64,000 nt of DNA from Ophioderma brevispina (taxonomy: Eukaryota; Echinodermata; Ophiuroidea; Amphilepidida; Ophiodermatidae): contig JAMKCH010078900.1 of assembly GCA_023653785.1 (NCBI GenBank), forward strand, positions 1-64,000. The letters run 5' to 3'. This document shows positions 36,601 to 47,269 of the stretch, piece after piece. The notes below the pieces were generated by a model. It did not search any database and was not told the DNA's origin. It worked only from the letters and a program-made list of their open reading frames with translations. The stretch's first letter is position 1. Each line of letters starts with the position of its first letter. A program made the position numbers and the translations under genes.

Positions 36601-38530
36601 TTTTTAAGACTTAACCTAGTATGATGTGTTAATACATCGTTATGAATGGTGTTTTATGTCTGGGATTATTTCTGCCCATCATTTTTATCATGAGAAGTCC
36701 CATGTTACATGGTATGGATTGAAATTCCAAGATTGCCGCCGGCTGTCGATATGTAAGTACACATTTGAAAGACTCATCCAGATTAATGTGTAGATGGTGT
36801 AGGTCAGGAAATGCCAATTTGACACCATTTTATGATAGAAACCAAGTTGGGGTCAGGAATTCAATGAGACCATTGATAACATGCTAGCCCATTTAGTGTG
36901 TTGCAGCCATCTTGAAATTTTCAAAAGGGGCCGCCACCATTATATACTTTTGCCTAATCTTGGTCCCTGAGATTCGTAGAGTCAAAATTCTGGTGTCTGA
37001 CTACACCCATGTTTTTAGGGTCAAGGAATTCAATTACACCATTGATCCAATGCTGGACATACATGTGCTGCAGCAATCTTGAATTTCAAATGGCTGCCAA
37101 GAAAATGGATTTATTACATACATTCGCCTTTGGTAGAGGTAGAAGCATGATTCTGGTTTCTATACCCATTTTTAAAGGTCAAGGAATCCAAAAAGATCAC
37201 AGGGTAACTTTGCTGGTTCTTTGTTTGTGTGGCAGCCCATTTGTTAATTGTCATCAAGTTTGTTGCCCTTCGACATCCCAGACAGCGCGACTGCACCCAG
37301 AGGCAGGGTGCCCACAAAAAGTGACTTGCCCCGCATGTGTGTCTATAGGGGCACCAAGATAATATAAAATAATAGGTCATAATTAACAAAGCCATTCATT
37401 TTGGTACATGTGAATTGAGTTGGATGTTTGACATATTTTAGAGATCATTTATCACCCACAAAACTGACAATAAGTTGGTAACTGACAAATGTGGGTGGAA
37501 CAGAGTTGGCATTGTCTGGGTAACGACATCTTTGGTGGTGACTACATGGATTTACCAATGTTCTTGAACAGCCATCTATGATGTAAGTTGACAATATCGA
37601 TTGTGCACACTTATTTAGTCCGTAATTGTACACTAGTTCTGGCGTAAGTTGAGATTTTAAGTGACATGTTGGCTGATGGTGTCATAATTGAAAGTGCATA
37701 GTTTGATGGTATCATAATTGGGCAGTGATATTGCTGATGTCCTAATTGACCAGTGGCCCCCCATAGCCGATGGTGTCAGCGTTGGCAGTGGCAATAATTG
37801 GGGAAAGTAACATAGCTGACGGAGTCATAATGTTTCATTCTCCGTACACTTTTCTCTTATACTGTTTGACACTGGAACACGAAACACGAGACCTCATCAA
37901 CTAACAGAAATGGGTCTTCTCAGTAGTAAGTTGTTTTGGCTGTTGGCCCGACATGCCTTCACACATAGTGATACAACTATTGCCTTCAAGGTGTGACCGT
38001 GAAGGTGAAACCTTTCCGAGTGATGCTGAAGCTTCCAAAGTTCCAACATCCAGCAGACGTCGGAAAGTGCATGGGAGGTCCACTAAGGAATTGTCTGCTG
38101 GTTTTCGAGATTTTCCATGTGCACTCTATGGTCGACCGAGATTCCAAAGTGTTAACAGCCTCAGTGCACTCTCACCCGAGAAATGTTGTGATGACGGTAT
38201 TGCACATCGCCATTTCCGTGCAGGCAACTTCAACAACACACCGATAGAGACTATATCAGGTTCTATATGGAACTAGCAGATACTCCCGTGGTAACATTCC
38301 CTCTCCAACTATGACATGGATTACACTATACTTTTGGCATCTTGGAACATTACTGGGGTTTGATGGCCCGATTCCTTTCGAAGCTCTTGCAGATTAAGAA
38401 GAGGACTTGCATACAAGTGATTCGATGACCTCCACCTGTTTTTTTCATCAGAGAACGAAGACGCGATGACTCTGAGGATGCGGGATCCAACTATTCCACC
38501 ACAAAATAACATTTCCAATTATATTTGCAA
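33656..38530. repeat. ~4.9-kb duplicated block, copy B
   Basis: Tandem with copy A in the same orientation and with the same internal order. Substitutions are few compared with one-base gains and losses. An open frame at 37,953-38,276 (107 codons, with KVHGRSTKELSAGF) corresponds to 33,080-33,350 in copy A, where the frame is broken; I do not recognise a domain in it. Confidence 0.85.
34330..36180 (-). mobile_element. Non-LTR retrotransposon RT to C-terminus, copy B
   Basis: The counterpart of the element at 29,440-31,330. SELMRHARLNHKT-like sequence lies near 36,110-36,150, and TLANLGRWRLG with a following PLC lies at about 34,800-34,860, ahead of HDSVLCIWFP. Frames break more often than in copy A. 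The position inside the tandem block shows it was copied with the block and did not insert on its own. Confidence 0.75.
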
Positions 38531-38534
38531 CTGC

Positions 38535-39977
38535 ATTCTGACACCATCACTATGTCACTGCATTAATGAAAACCCCATCCATCAATTTCACTGCCCACTA
38601 AATACACCATCAGCCAACCATTGTCACTTAAAATCTCAACTTAGCCAAAACTAATGTACATACGGATGAATACACGTGCGCTAGCATCGATATTTCATCT
38701 TACGTCAAAGTTGCGTTTCAAGGAACTTGCTAAATACATGTGTCACCACCAACCACGTTGTTACCAATAACACTGCCAACTCTGTCACTGCCGACATTTG
38801 TTCACTACCAACCCTGTCACTACTGTGTTTTGGACATAAATGTCGAGTCCCCGTTCTAAATATGTCAATCCGCCAACTCACATGTACCAAATTAATGACT
38901 TTTTTGTTCACTTTTGACACTATTGTTCTATACTTGTTGCTCCTACTCCAAGGAGGGAATTACTTCAACCAACCACGCAATGGCTGCCCACAACAAAGAA
39001 CCCAGTAAAAGTTACCTTTGATTCTTTTTGTGATTCCTTGACCTTTTAAAACATGGGTATGGACACCAGAATCATGCTTCTCCCTCTCTCAAAGGCGAAT
39101 GTATGTAATATAATCCATTTTTCTTGGCGGCCATTTTGAAATTCAAGATTGATGCAGCAAATGAATGGTTCAGCATTGTTATCAATGGTGTCATTGAATA
39201 TTTTGACCCTAAAAACGGGTGTAGACAACCAGAATTTTGCCTCTACGAATCTCAGGGACCAAGATATAGGCAAAAGTAGTTAATGGTGGCGGCCATTTTG
39301 AAATTCAAGATGGCTGCAACAACTAAATGGTCTAGCATTGTTATCAATGGTCTCATTGAATTCCTTGACCCTAACTTTGGTTCTCTACTCATAAAAATGG
39401 TGTCAAATATGGATTTCCTGCACCTACAACCATCTACAACGAGGTATTACACATAATTCTAGGATGAATCTTTCAAAATGTGTACTAAACATATGACAGC
39501 AGGCGGCCATCTTGGAATTCCAAATCCATACCATGTAACATAGACCTCTAATGATAAAAACGATGTCAGAAATGAATTCTCAGCACCTAAAAACCCCATA
39601 AACGATGTATTAAACATAATACTAGGTTAAGTCATTCAAAATGTGTACTTTTCACATGACTGCCGGCGGCCATCTTGGAATTCCCAATCCATACCATGTA
39701 ACATGGACCTCTAATGATAAAAACGCTGTCAGAAATGAATTCCCAGCACCCCAAAACCCCTAAAATGAGGTATTACACATACTTTTAGGTATCAAAATTA
39801 AAATTTATATTTTTAAAATGGCTACCGGCGGCCATCTTGGATTTTCGGAATTCGCAGCCGGTTTCGAAAAAGCACCTGTGTGATTCTTAAAGGTAAGTGG
39901 TCCAACAACTCAAATCAAGTTTCAGAATCTCTTGCGGATGAATTGTAAGCGGGGTTCTAAGCAGGTCCTGGACTACC
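38535..39977. repeat. Inverted partial copy of the 4.9-kb block (copy C)
   Basis: The reverse complement of this segment matches about 31,440-32,880 of copy A and 36,280-37,780 of copy B. It includes GGCTACCGGCGGCCATCTTGGA (near 39,825), the three ~150-bp sub-repeats and AATCCATACCATGTAACAT. Indel noise is clearly lower than in A and B. It ends at GGTCCTGGACTACC. The next ~50 bp (TAACCAGATATGA...AAATTAAACGGGAAAAC, about 39,977-40,026) match 31,324-31,387 in direct orientation. Confidence 0.8.
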
Positions 39978-40057
39978 TAACCAGATATGACATATAATGC
40001 AAATAGTGTTAAATTAAACGGGAAAACCTAAAGTAAAGGCAAGTTGGGATTTATTCG

Positions 40058-40760
40058 TTCATTCATTGTAATTTTCAATTGACATTTTTCCGCTCCTCTT
40101 CATGCAAAACAAAAATCCACGGGTATAGGTAAAATACTGGTGATCCCAACGTGATGGATTTAGGGGGGGGCAACCCCCCCCCCCCCCCCTTAGGGACAAA
40201 AGTACCAACATGCATAGTACAACACAGAAATATCACAGACACTTCATCTTATCTTATCCTTCTCTTATCTTTCCATTGTTACCAAAATGAGTACCAACAT
40301 TCCTAGAATTACTTCAGAATGACGTCATAAACATCGCATGTTAGCAAAACAGTCAATTTCCATAGTACAGTGTAGAATAGGTAAAAATTCATTTTTTCAC
40401 CAAAAAAGTTATCATTATCCGATTGTCACGTGGTTTTTGGCTCTACCTGATGGGAAATGACTAGTTTTACATATTCGGAGTGTTTTAGTGTGATAATAAT
40501 GTGTTTGAGTCAATAAAATTGCACCCTATATCCATTTTTTATACTTTCCTCAATTTATGACATCATAGTGACGTCATAATGGGGATGTTCGTACCTATTT
40601 TGATACCAATGGAAAGAAGAAGCTCTAAGCTATTCTGTGGTACCAAATATATAGGAATTGGGTGTTCAGTAACGAAAATCACAGGGCCCTGGGAGTTTTT
40701 TTTACAAAAAATGGCTCAGATAGACGAAGGTTAACTTTGTCTATACGTTTCCTTACATTT
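40058..40760. repeat. Interspersed repeat with C/G runs, copy 1 (partner 63,500-63,935)
   Basis: Shared words in the same order: TCAATTGACAT, AAAATCCACGGG, GGGAAATGACT, CATAGTGACGTC, TGGTACCAAAT, ATGTTCAGT/GTGTTCAGT, AAATGGCTC and TAGACGA-GGTTAA. This copy has a GGGGGGGG...CCCCCCCCC tract at about 40,161-40,190. No coding signal. Confidence 0.75.
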
Positions 40761-40787
40761 GATATGCAATGGTTTGGTTATCACTAC

Positions 40788-41054
40788 AGGTGATGAATGC
40801 AAGCAGTCACAGCCGTTAACCATCGGTTCTTCCTTGATATGGGCGTCGTATGTATTTAACGGTTCCCTCTTTATATGAATTTCATCTGTGTCCGTAGATT
40901 CTCTTTTGATATCTTGTGGTTCTCTTTGATTTTGATATCTAGTTGTTCTGTCTTCATCAGTCTGGTAGCGTTCTCTTTATTTTCGGTGGTCTTGTAGCTC
41001 TCCTCTTTATTTCAATTTTTGATGATTCAGTTTCTGACAGCTCTTGTTTAATTT
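40788..41054 (-). CDS. Exon with repeated IK(R/E)E(P/S) motifs, frameshifted
   Basis: The minus strand encodes, across three frames, a run of similar short units: EIKQELSETESSKI, then KIEIK, then QLDIK, then DIKREST, HIKREPLNT and HIKEEPMV. They repeat every 12-14 residues and share a hydrophobic-K-x-E core, the consensus of SUMO-acceptor sites. The frame changes twice (near 41,005 and 40,935), from indels that are either real decay or sequence error. An acceptor could be GACCGAG (entry phase 1) or TTATACAG at about 41,070. The right end is a weak GT at 40,787. Such motif arrays occur beside zinc fingers or transposase-like domains in animal proteins, but none is seen here. Confidence 0.5.
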
Positions 41055-41077
41055 CTCGGTCGCAGACAGTCTGTATA

Positions 41078-42600
41078 ATGAAGATTTTTGTGCAGCATAT
41101 TTTATCAAGTATGCTTTCCGACTATCATGCAAAGTAATGGCAAAAATAACAACACCTATATATTTATAACAAAGATGCAACACTAAACTTAAATTGTCAT
41201 GTAAGATGAAGCTGACCAGTCTAGTATAGGCCCTCCTATACTATGCATTATTACCCTGAATAAAATATGAAGACAGAAAAAATGCATAAGTCCCTGCTTA
41301 AGCCGCTCACGAGATTTCGAAATAATCTTCTGTGTAATTATTCTGTGTACTATTTTAAAACAGTGCACTAGAGCCTAACCATAGTCACCTAAAATGCTCC
41401 AATTTTAAGTGTTGAGATGATCGGGTCTTTCGTCTTCCATGTGCAGTAAACACTTATGTAAGTATAATAAATTTAGCGCCATGTATACTGTGCCTAACAA
41501 AAATTCAGGAACCGGAATTTTATACAAAGGTTGTGATTTTTCTATAACAAAGACTTCGATTTGAGCTTAGATAATTTAATCCAGTGGAGAGCGCCCTCGG
41601 GAAATCAGTCAGCCTTTAAACTAATTGGTAAGATTAGGACGAGACACTGCTAAATGCTGAGAATGGAAGCACGCATGTTCTGATTGCCACACAATCATTA
41701 TCATGGACCATAATCATATAAACAATTCCATGGTGCAGCTATTCACTAGGTTCACTTCATTCTCACCTTCTTTCCCCCCTCATTCACTATTCACGTGGTT
41801 ATTTATACCGGGTGAGTACAAACTCCCCTGTTTGTGTCCGCCATTTTGAATTTTTAAATAATATATGTAACATATGTGTTATCTTCGAAAAGCCTATGTA
41901 TTATTTTCAATTTGCTGCAAATATCATTCCCCACGAATAGTATAGCGGGGCCGAGCTACAGTCCCTTTGATCAAGGAGCCAGCCGTTATACCCTTATCCA
42001 CATTCCCTTTGAATGCACGGCGGGCAACTAGGTCAAAGACTCCCAAAATGAGATCGGGTATGTCCTATGTTTCATGGTCAAATAAAGTGATTCTTAGGTT
42101 AAAAGTCAGTGATAAGAGAAGAATATTTTATATATGAAAACACTTTGGTGGCATATTTTGGTCTACAAATCACAGACAATACTTTACACCTCAAGGGTGT
42201 CACCGATGTCTGTTCCTTCATATGATATTATTCATTCAACTCCTCGAGAAACTGTTATTAATGTATCAGTTAATTTATTTTTCAAATGATTTTTATGATG
42301 ATGAGGAGACGTAAAATATTGAGGGGTCGATGGGAATTTGACTGATTTTTTTTGGGGTTAACCAACTTCGCAATTTATTCTGGGCAATGTCATATTAGCC
42401 CTGATTTTCTTCGACACTGATTGCTTCGCTTAACAACGCCGTTCTCTAATTAGAATACTCCGTGGACAGAGGCGCAAAATAACTACTTGATCAAACGACT
42501 GTAGCTCTCGGTCTATCGCGACCGATTGAATTCTCTTTGCAAGCAAATTAAAGATAATGGACTAAGCTTTCAGATGATACCACAAATTATATATATAGTT
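41078..42600. other. Unassigned DNA, possible intron
   Basis: No recognised gene or repeat. If the exons at 43,079-42,680 and 41,054-40,788 belong together, this is their intron. AGAGCGCCCTCGGG near 41,587 and ATTTTGAATTTTTAAA near 41,850 are isolated words without structure. Confidence 0.35.
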
Positions 42601-42602
42601 CT

Positions 42603-43079
42603 TCAAAATTGCAAGACACACTCAGGGTCAATTTTTTTTTGACTTCCCAACCCCCGATCGTTAGCGCTTGCAATCTTACCCTTTGCCATTCGCAAAAACC
42701 TGTCGTTGATCATAAATAACTTCAAGAAACCATCATGGCAGACTGGTGTAATTTCAGGACCTTTGCCTGTATGCACCTTGAAGCTGTAGCCTGAGAAGCG
42801 TTTCCCATTTTGTTTTGGAATCCAGATTTGTGACATGTATTGTCGCAGGTACGTACAAGCTGCTTCGTCACTGATGTTAGATGCCGCCTTGAATTCTTCA
42901 AACAACTTTGTTCTCATTTGTTGGATTATTTTCCAAACGCACTTCTTTGACGTTGTACAACAACATTGTACTGTTGTCTCGCTGTCTGCTCCTTGAGATT
43001 CGCTTTTCCTTTTCAACGATGTCGTGTTACTATTGTCAGTATACACAAATGCGTTTTCACGATCATTGTCATTTGACAT
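42603..43079 (-). CDS. Unrecognised protein-coding exon with Cys cluster
   Basis: An ORF of 158 codons on the minus strand starts at ATG 43,079 and stops at 42,603. Inside it AAAGG/GTAAGA at 42,684-42,674 is a strong splice donor, so coding may stop at 42,680 in phase 1. The protein has an acidic/Asn-rich start, a basic KRKSES patch (possible nuclear signal), a CCC...KKC cluster at about residues 38-47 and a W at 49. A helical stretch, MRTKLFEEFKAA, leads on to YSFKV and VCHDGFLKLFMI. This Cys/W/Y-x-F-x-V/V-C order resembles the N-terminal region of uncharacterised transposase-like proteins of marine invertebrates (recalled pattern, not searched). Function unknown. Confidence 0.6.
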   Translation of the reverse strand: MSNDNDRENAFVYTDNSNTTSLKRKSESQGADSETTVQCCCTTSKKCVWKIIQQMRTKLFEEFKAASNISDEAACTYLRQYMSQIWIPKQNGKRFSGYSFKVHTGKGPEITPVCHDGFLKLFMINDRFLRMAKGKIASANDRGLGSQKKIDPECVLQF

Positions 43080-43398
43080 GTTTGATATAGACGTGCCTGT
43101 GGACGTCTGTTATATATTCTTGATTAAAACCTCTTAAATCCGAACATACAAACCACAACACACCACATCAGCTTCAGGTCTTCATGTGCAATGGCAAACA
43201 GACGGTAAATAAATATCAGGATTTTCCGTAAACCAGTCACCCTAAGTTGCCTGATCATTGACTTCATACACATTGTTATGAATTGCTTAAAGCTTCGAAG
43301 TACTCAATTGGGCAATAAGAAATGACCTCGGAATATATCGTATTGTCGGTGCGCACACACCATGCACCATACGCAAATACCGCACTTTACGACGCCTG
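43080..43398. other. Upstream region of the minus-strand ORF
   Basis: No TATA box at a convincing distance and no repeat recognised. It could hold a promoter or 5' exon for the ORF that starts at 43,079. Confidence 0.3.
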
Positions 43399-43599
43399 TA
43401 TAGACCGTATTCAATAGCCAGCCATGTTGGTGGACAAGATAGACGTATTCCAGTACTAAAATACATTCACCTGTCAATGATCCCTGTGCAATCGCTAAAC
43501 ATGGATCGATTAACAGCTTAATGTATTGTAGTCCTGTAATGTATGCATCTTGTCCACCAACATGTCTGGTGGCTGACGTCATATTGAATACGGTCTATA
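43399..43599. mobile_element. Palindromic MITE, copy 1 (partner 57,273-57,478)
   Basis: The ends TATAGACCGTATTCAATA and TATTGAATACGGTCTATA are perfect inverted repeats. Similarity continues inward through CATGTTGGTGGACAAGAT on each arm, offset by a short GGCTGACGTCA insert on the right. The middle contains AACATGGATCGATTAACAGC. With TA at both outer edges it fits a Tc1/mariner-type target (TA), but another superfamily is possible. Two open frames across it are by-products. Confidence 0.8.
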
Positions 43600-44817
43600 C
43601 AGTGCATAATAAACCTCTCTTCCAGTCACTTCCGCCTGTGCAATTGACCCAAACTCATTGCTTTCATTTTGAACGCAAACGACCGTATTAAAACTGCACA
43701 TGCGGCTACAAACTGTCATGATTTTCTGAAAGTACCACACCACTGCACTGGCGAATAAACTTCTCTTTTTAATGCATTCGGTGTTTTGCGTCGACGATTC
43801 TATGGATGAGTTGACATGTGACGTCAACGCCGGGCAACGAACAAAGCACTACCCGGCAGTATGCATGAGCATCTGCAGGGCTTGAGCTTTTAAAATTCGC
43901 GCTCAATCAGACGTGATAAGGCTATTGAATGCTGTAACTCTATGGGCATATTCTTCGCACCTCTAACATGTCAGTAGACCAGGTGCTAACTTGTGTTTGT
44001 AAACATTGATGTCACCTCATCTATTAGTTGGGTCATTTTGAGTAATTCCGTGACCGTGGAGAGTAGAGCATCATTTCTCAGTGGATTTGTCTTCTCTGAA
44101 GGTTTAATGAACAAATTAGCGGGGGTTGCCCACTCGTGAGAAGTGTGGGCGGAATCCAGGAGGGTGGGGGGATTCATAATACAGGGGTTAAAAATTAAAA
44201 ATGCTTGGACAATGCTGTAAAAAAGGTAACCAAAGGTTCGTCTTGTTACAAGGATTTAAAACATATATAGTTTGTACTACTATAACTAATGGTTATGGCG
44301 ATTATAGCCACGAAAATAATCAATTGTCAAAAGGTCATCACGAAAGGTTAAATCTTAATATTGCTCCGATTTTCTTCAAAAATTGGGCTCATATTTTTCA
44401 CTTTCTCTCCAGCGACTGCAACAAAACATTTTTGCACGTCTAACATATTTTTATAAAATTCGGGGACAATCGAGGTCAATGGGGTTGACCTTGTTAGTCA
44501 TTTTCAGAATTAAACAAATACAAATAAGAATGTAATACTACTTGTTTGCAATCCTGTGGAAAGGTTACCAATTTGAGACCATTTTGGTCTGCAAGATTAA
44601 AGATGTAACCTTTGTCTTTCCTGCTTGCTGCCCCACATAATTTCCTGTCGGAAAGCCTCCTCAGACTGGGCCGTCCAGCTGCGTTCCAATAGCTCGTGAC
44701 ACAACGCCGAGAAAGAGGAGAGGCGGGCGAATCGAGAGGCCTCCTGCTCCCAACCTTGACTTCCATCACCCTGCATTTTCCCCCCCCCCCCCACCCTTAG
44801 GATGCTCCCTATAGATC
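43600..44817. other. Unassigned DNA
   Basis: Minus-strand frames of 82, 63 and 91 codons (43,579-44,769) show no recognised domain. A C-run lies at about 44,779-44,791. Confidence 0.35.
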
Positions 44818-45135
44818 ATTCTGAGTTATAGTTCCAGCTCTTTTTCGCCACTCCCAGGGAGAACCTCCGCATTCATTTCAGCATCTCCACTGGTCTTTGC
44901 CTGCCTTCTTGGTTGGTAACAGCCAAGCCTTCATTCCATACAACGTAGCTGGTCTCACCATGGTGTGTACATCTGCATCTGTTCCTGTTCACTTTCGTGG
45001 TACCCTCTTGTTGCACATCATTCCTGCCACCTTTCTCCAGCTATTCCATAATGCTTGTATCCGCTTACTCGCCTCCTTACCAGAACTTCATCCTCCCTTG
45101 ACCGTAAAACCCCAAGTACTTGAAGTCAGTAGCTT
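44818..45135 (-). mobile_element. LINE ORF2 C-terminal remnant
   Basis: On the minus strand DFKYLGF (about 45,106-45,126) is followed by RIQALWNSWRKVAGMMCNK and RVPRKV in an adjacent frame, then MVRPATLYGMKAW (44,924-44,962). This matches the order Y-L-G, G-W-x-x-W-R-x-x-(S/T)-G, R-x-P-x-K, V-R-P-x-x-L-Y-G-x-E-x-W found after the RT palm in many invertebrate LINEs. Two frame changes and a stop near 44,890 show it is dead. Confidence 0.75.
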
Positions 45136-45896
45136 TCGCCCTTGCCACCCACTGCGCGTTTTCTCACCGCAACACATAAGTACTCTATCCAGACTAACAA
45201 TATATGTCATATTTATCAAAATTGAGTGAGTACCAACGTTTTGCCAAACATTAAAATTGTGAAAAATCCGGCAAAATTACAATAAAAAATCACTTATTTT
45301 TTGGTGGTGGTGGTGGTGGGGGGGTCTAACTTTGTTGTCCCGTGTCCCGATCTATTTTATAGTAGAAAAGTTTAAATTACATTCATTGTGTGTCGGTTGC
45401 AAGAAGTGGCAGAAGGAACGAGGGATTACTCTCGTCGTCTGTCTGGGTGTATATGTGTCTGTGGTCCAAAATGTTAACCGTGCATTGCCGTATGAGTTCC
45501 GTAAGGCTACGGTGATGTGTAATGGTGTGAAAGGAGGGGGGCGAGGTGGGGGTGACATGTTGGTGACCGCATGTGACCTGTCAGGTGACCTCATGTGATA
45601 TCGGATCTTACATAGAGAAACAATGACCATCGAGGAGATATCGAGGGGCCAGTCCGGCCAGATATGATCACCCTGAGCCTAAGAAGTACATACAACCAAA
45701 GAAAAGGCACACAGGACACATATAAACACGACAAGACGTGTCCCAACAATATAATATTCGCCCCAAAAAGTAATGACTTGAGTTGATTTCTAAGATTTCT
45801 AGTAATTACTTATGTATTTTGGATTCCTTAAATTCGGAATCGGGCGTAAAAAAAAACCCATATTCCAGCACATATAATAGAAAAATCCAAATATGA
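45136..45896. other. Unassigned DNA with GGT/G-rich tract
   Basis: A GGTGGTGGTGGTGG-type microsatellite leads into a G-run at about 45,303-45,325. An 88-codon plus-strand frame (45,332-45,598) has no recognised domain. Confidence 0.35.
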
Positions 45897-46965
45897 ACGT
45901 GTGTCCCCAAAAAACGCAACACGTTAGTGTCAGCCGCGAAAGTTTGCAAAAGCACATGATTACTTGTTCTTTGTTAGAATGTAAGGTAATACTGGTAGCT
46001 AACGTCCCTTAAAAAAACCATAGTGATAGAGTCAATAGTTTTTTAAGATATGACCCAACAATCAGATAACCTTAGAACCATTTTTACAAAAAACGAGGAG
46101 CTGGTATCCACAAGGTGCACTGAAGAACAAAATTGCAATTACAATATTGATTGCAATCAACATTTAATTGCCAAATTCCTTGCCAGAAGCAACTTTTAAT
46201 TTAATCAAATAACTGCATTTACATAATTATTATTTAACTGATATATGATTAAAAAATGAATTTATTGGTGATAAAATACATTTCAAGACGATAGAAGATA
46301 AAACTCTGACTAATTCAGAGACAAACCCCAGGTTACATAAAATGATAATCTGTTGGGCTGCAACTTTGCTTGTTACATTCTGAACTTTTTGAAAGTAAAA
46401 TATGTTTTCACCACAAAACTCAATAAGAATAACAGTATATTCATTCTATCATTCAATTTTGGGTTAAGATAACTCTTTGTGTGCCGTCACAAAATGATGA
46501 TCATTGATTAGCTCTAATCCAATGCTGTCTAATTTGGACAATACGGGGTGTTTGTTGATCATATGTTCCTAATACCATCTTATAAGTGTGTTTAAATGCA
46601 TCTTTATTAGCTGTTATTACCAATGGAAACATTCATATGTTAATATTTGTTGCAGTACCTGCCTTTTAAAGAAGGGGGAAATGGTGGTTGGACTTACAGA
46701 TTCATATTGGTGGTTTTGGACGCAAACTGTGCAGGGCCGTATTTGTAGTTAATAGCGCCTCAATTTGGTAAAATGGGTCCTGCAGGTTACTTGATTTCTG
46801 GGGTCATATCCTAAAAATTATTGACTCTAACTTGATCAACTTTTCAGGGACATCAGCTAACAGTCCTGTCTTACCTTACAACAAAGAACAAGTAGTCACA
46901 TGTTTTTGTTCAAAACTTATGGCGCCTGTCACTAAGTGTTGCGTTTTTTTTGGGGACACACTGTA
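45897..46965. mobile_element. Non-autonomous DNA transposon with ~200-bp inverted arms
   Basis: The left arm starts GTGTGTCCCCAAAAAACGCAAC. The reverse complement of the right arm starts ACAGTGTGTCCCCAAAAAAAACGC. The arms continue with ACTTGTTCTTTGTTxGxATGTAAGGTAA, TAGCTxAxGTCCCT, GAGTCAATA and GATATGACCC. They are about 200 bp long and diverged. The middle (about 46,100-46,750) is AT-rich and holds no transposase. The ACAGTGTGTCCC-type end recalls mariner-like families. It is adjacent to, but unrelated to, the LINE tail at 47.3 kb. Confidence 0.7.
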
Positions 46966-47268
46966 TGCCAAAATATCCAAAAACAAAACAAGAATTGGCC
47001 ATGAGAAATACCGGTACGCGCTGAGAGCCGGTGTAACCACGTATAATTATTAACGCGCACAACATGAGTACAATTATATATCAAGGAACAAAGTGTTTAA
47101 GTTTGGATTTCTATAAATTTGTTCGATCAATTCATAGAAAAAAGAATTCTATATTCTAAGTACAACACCCCGCGAATGGTATCTAAACCTGCATAGTGAA
47201 TTCAAGTCACATCGCACGCCATGTGCAATGGCCAACTGTTAAACGTGATGCCCTTTTAAATTCCTATG
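46966..47268. other. Unassigned DNA
   Basis: AT-rich spacer with no recognised signal. Confidence 0.3.
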
Positions 47269-47269
47269 G

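Noticed and set aside
37953..38276. 107-codon ORF in block B as a conserved gene
   Set aside because: The matching stretch in block A is broken, and indel noise makes frames unreliable here. No domain was recognised.
43304..43827. Minus-strand ORFs of 92 and 82 codons as genes
   Set aside because: The first covers the palindromic MITE. The second overlaps its edge and has no recognised domain.
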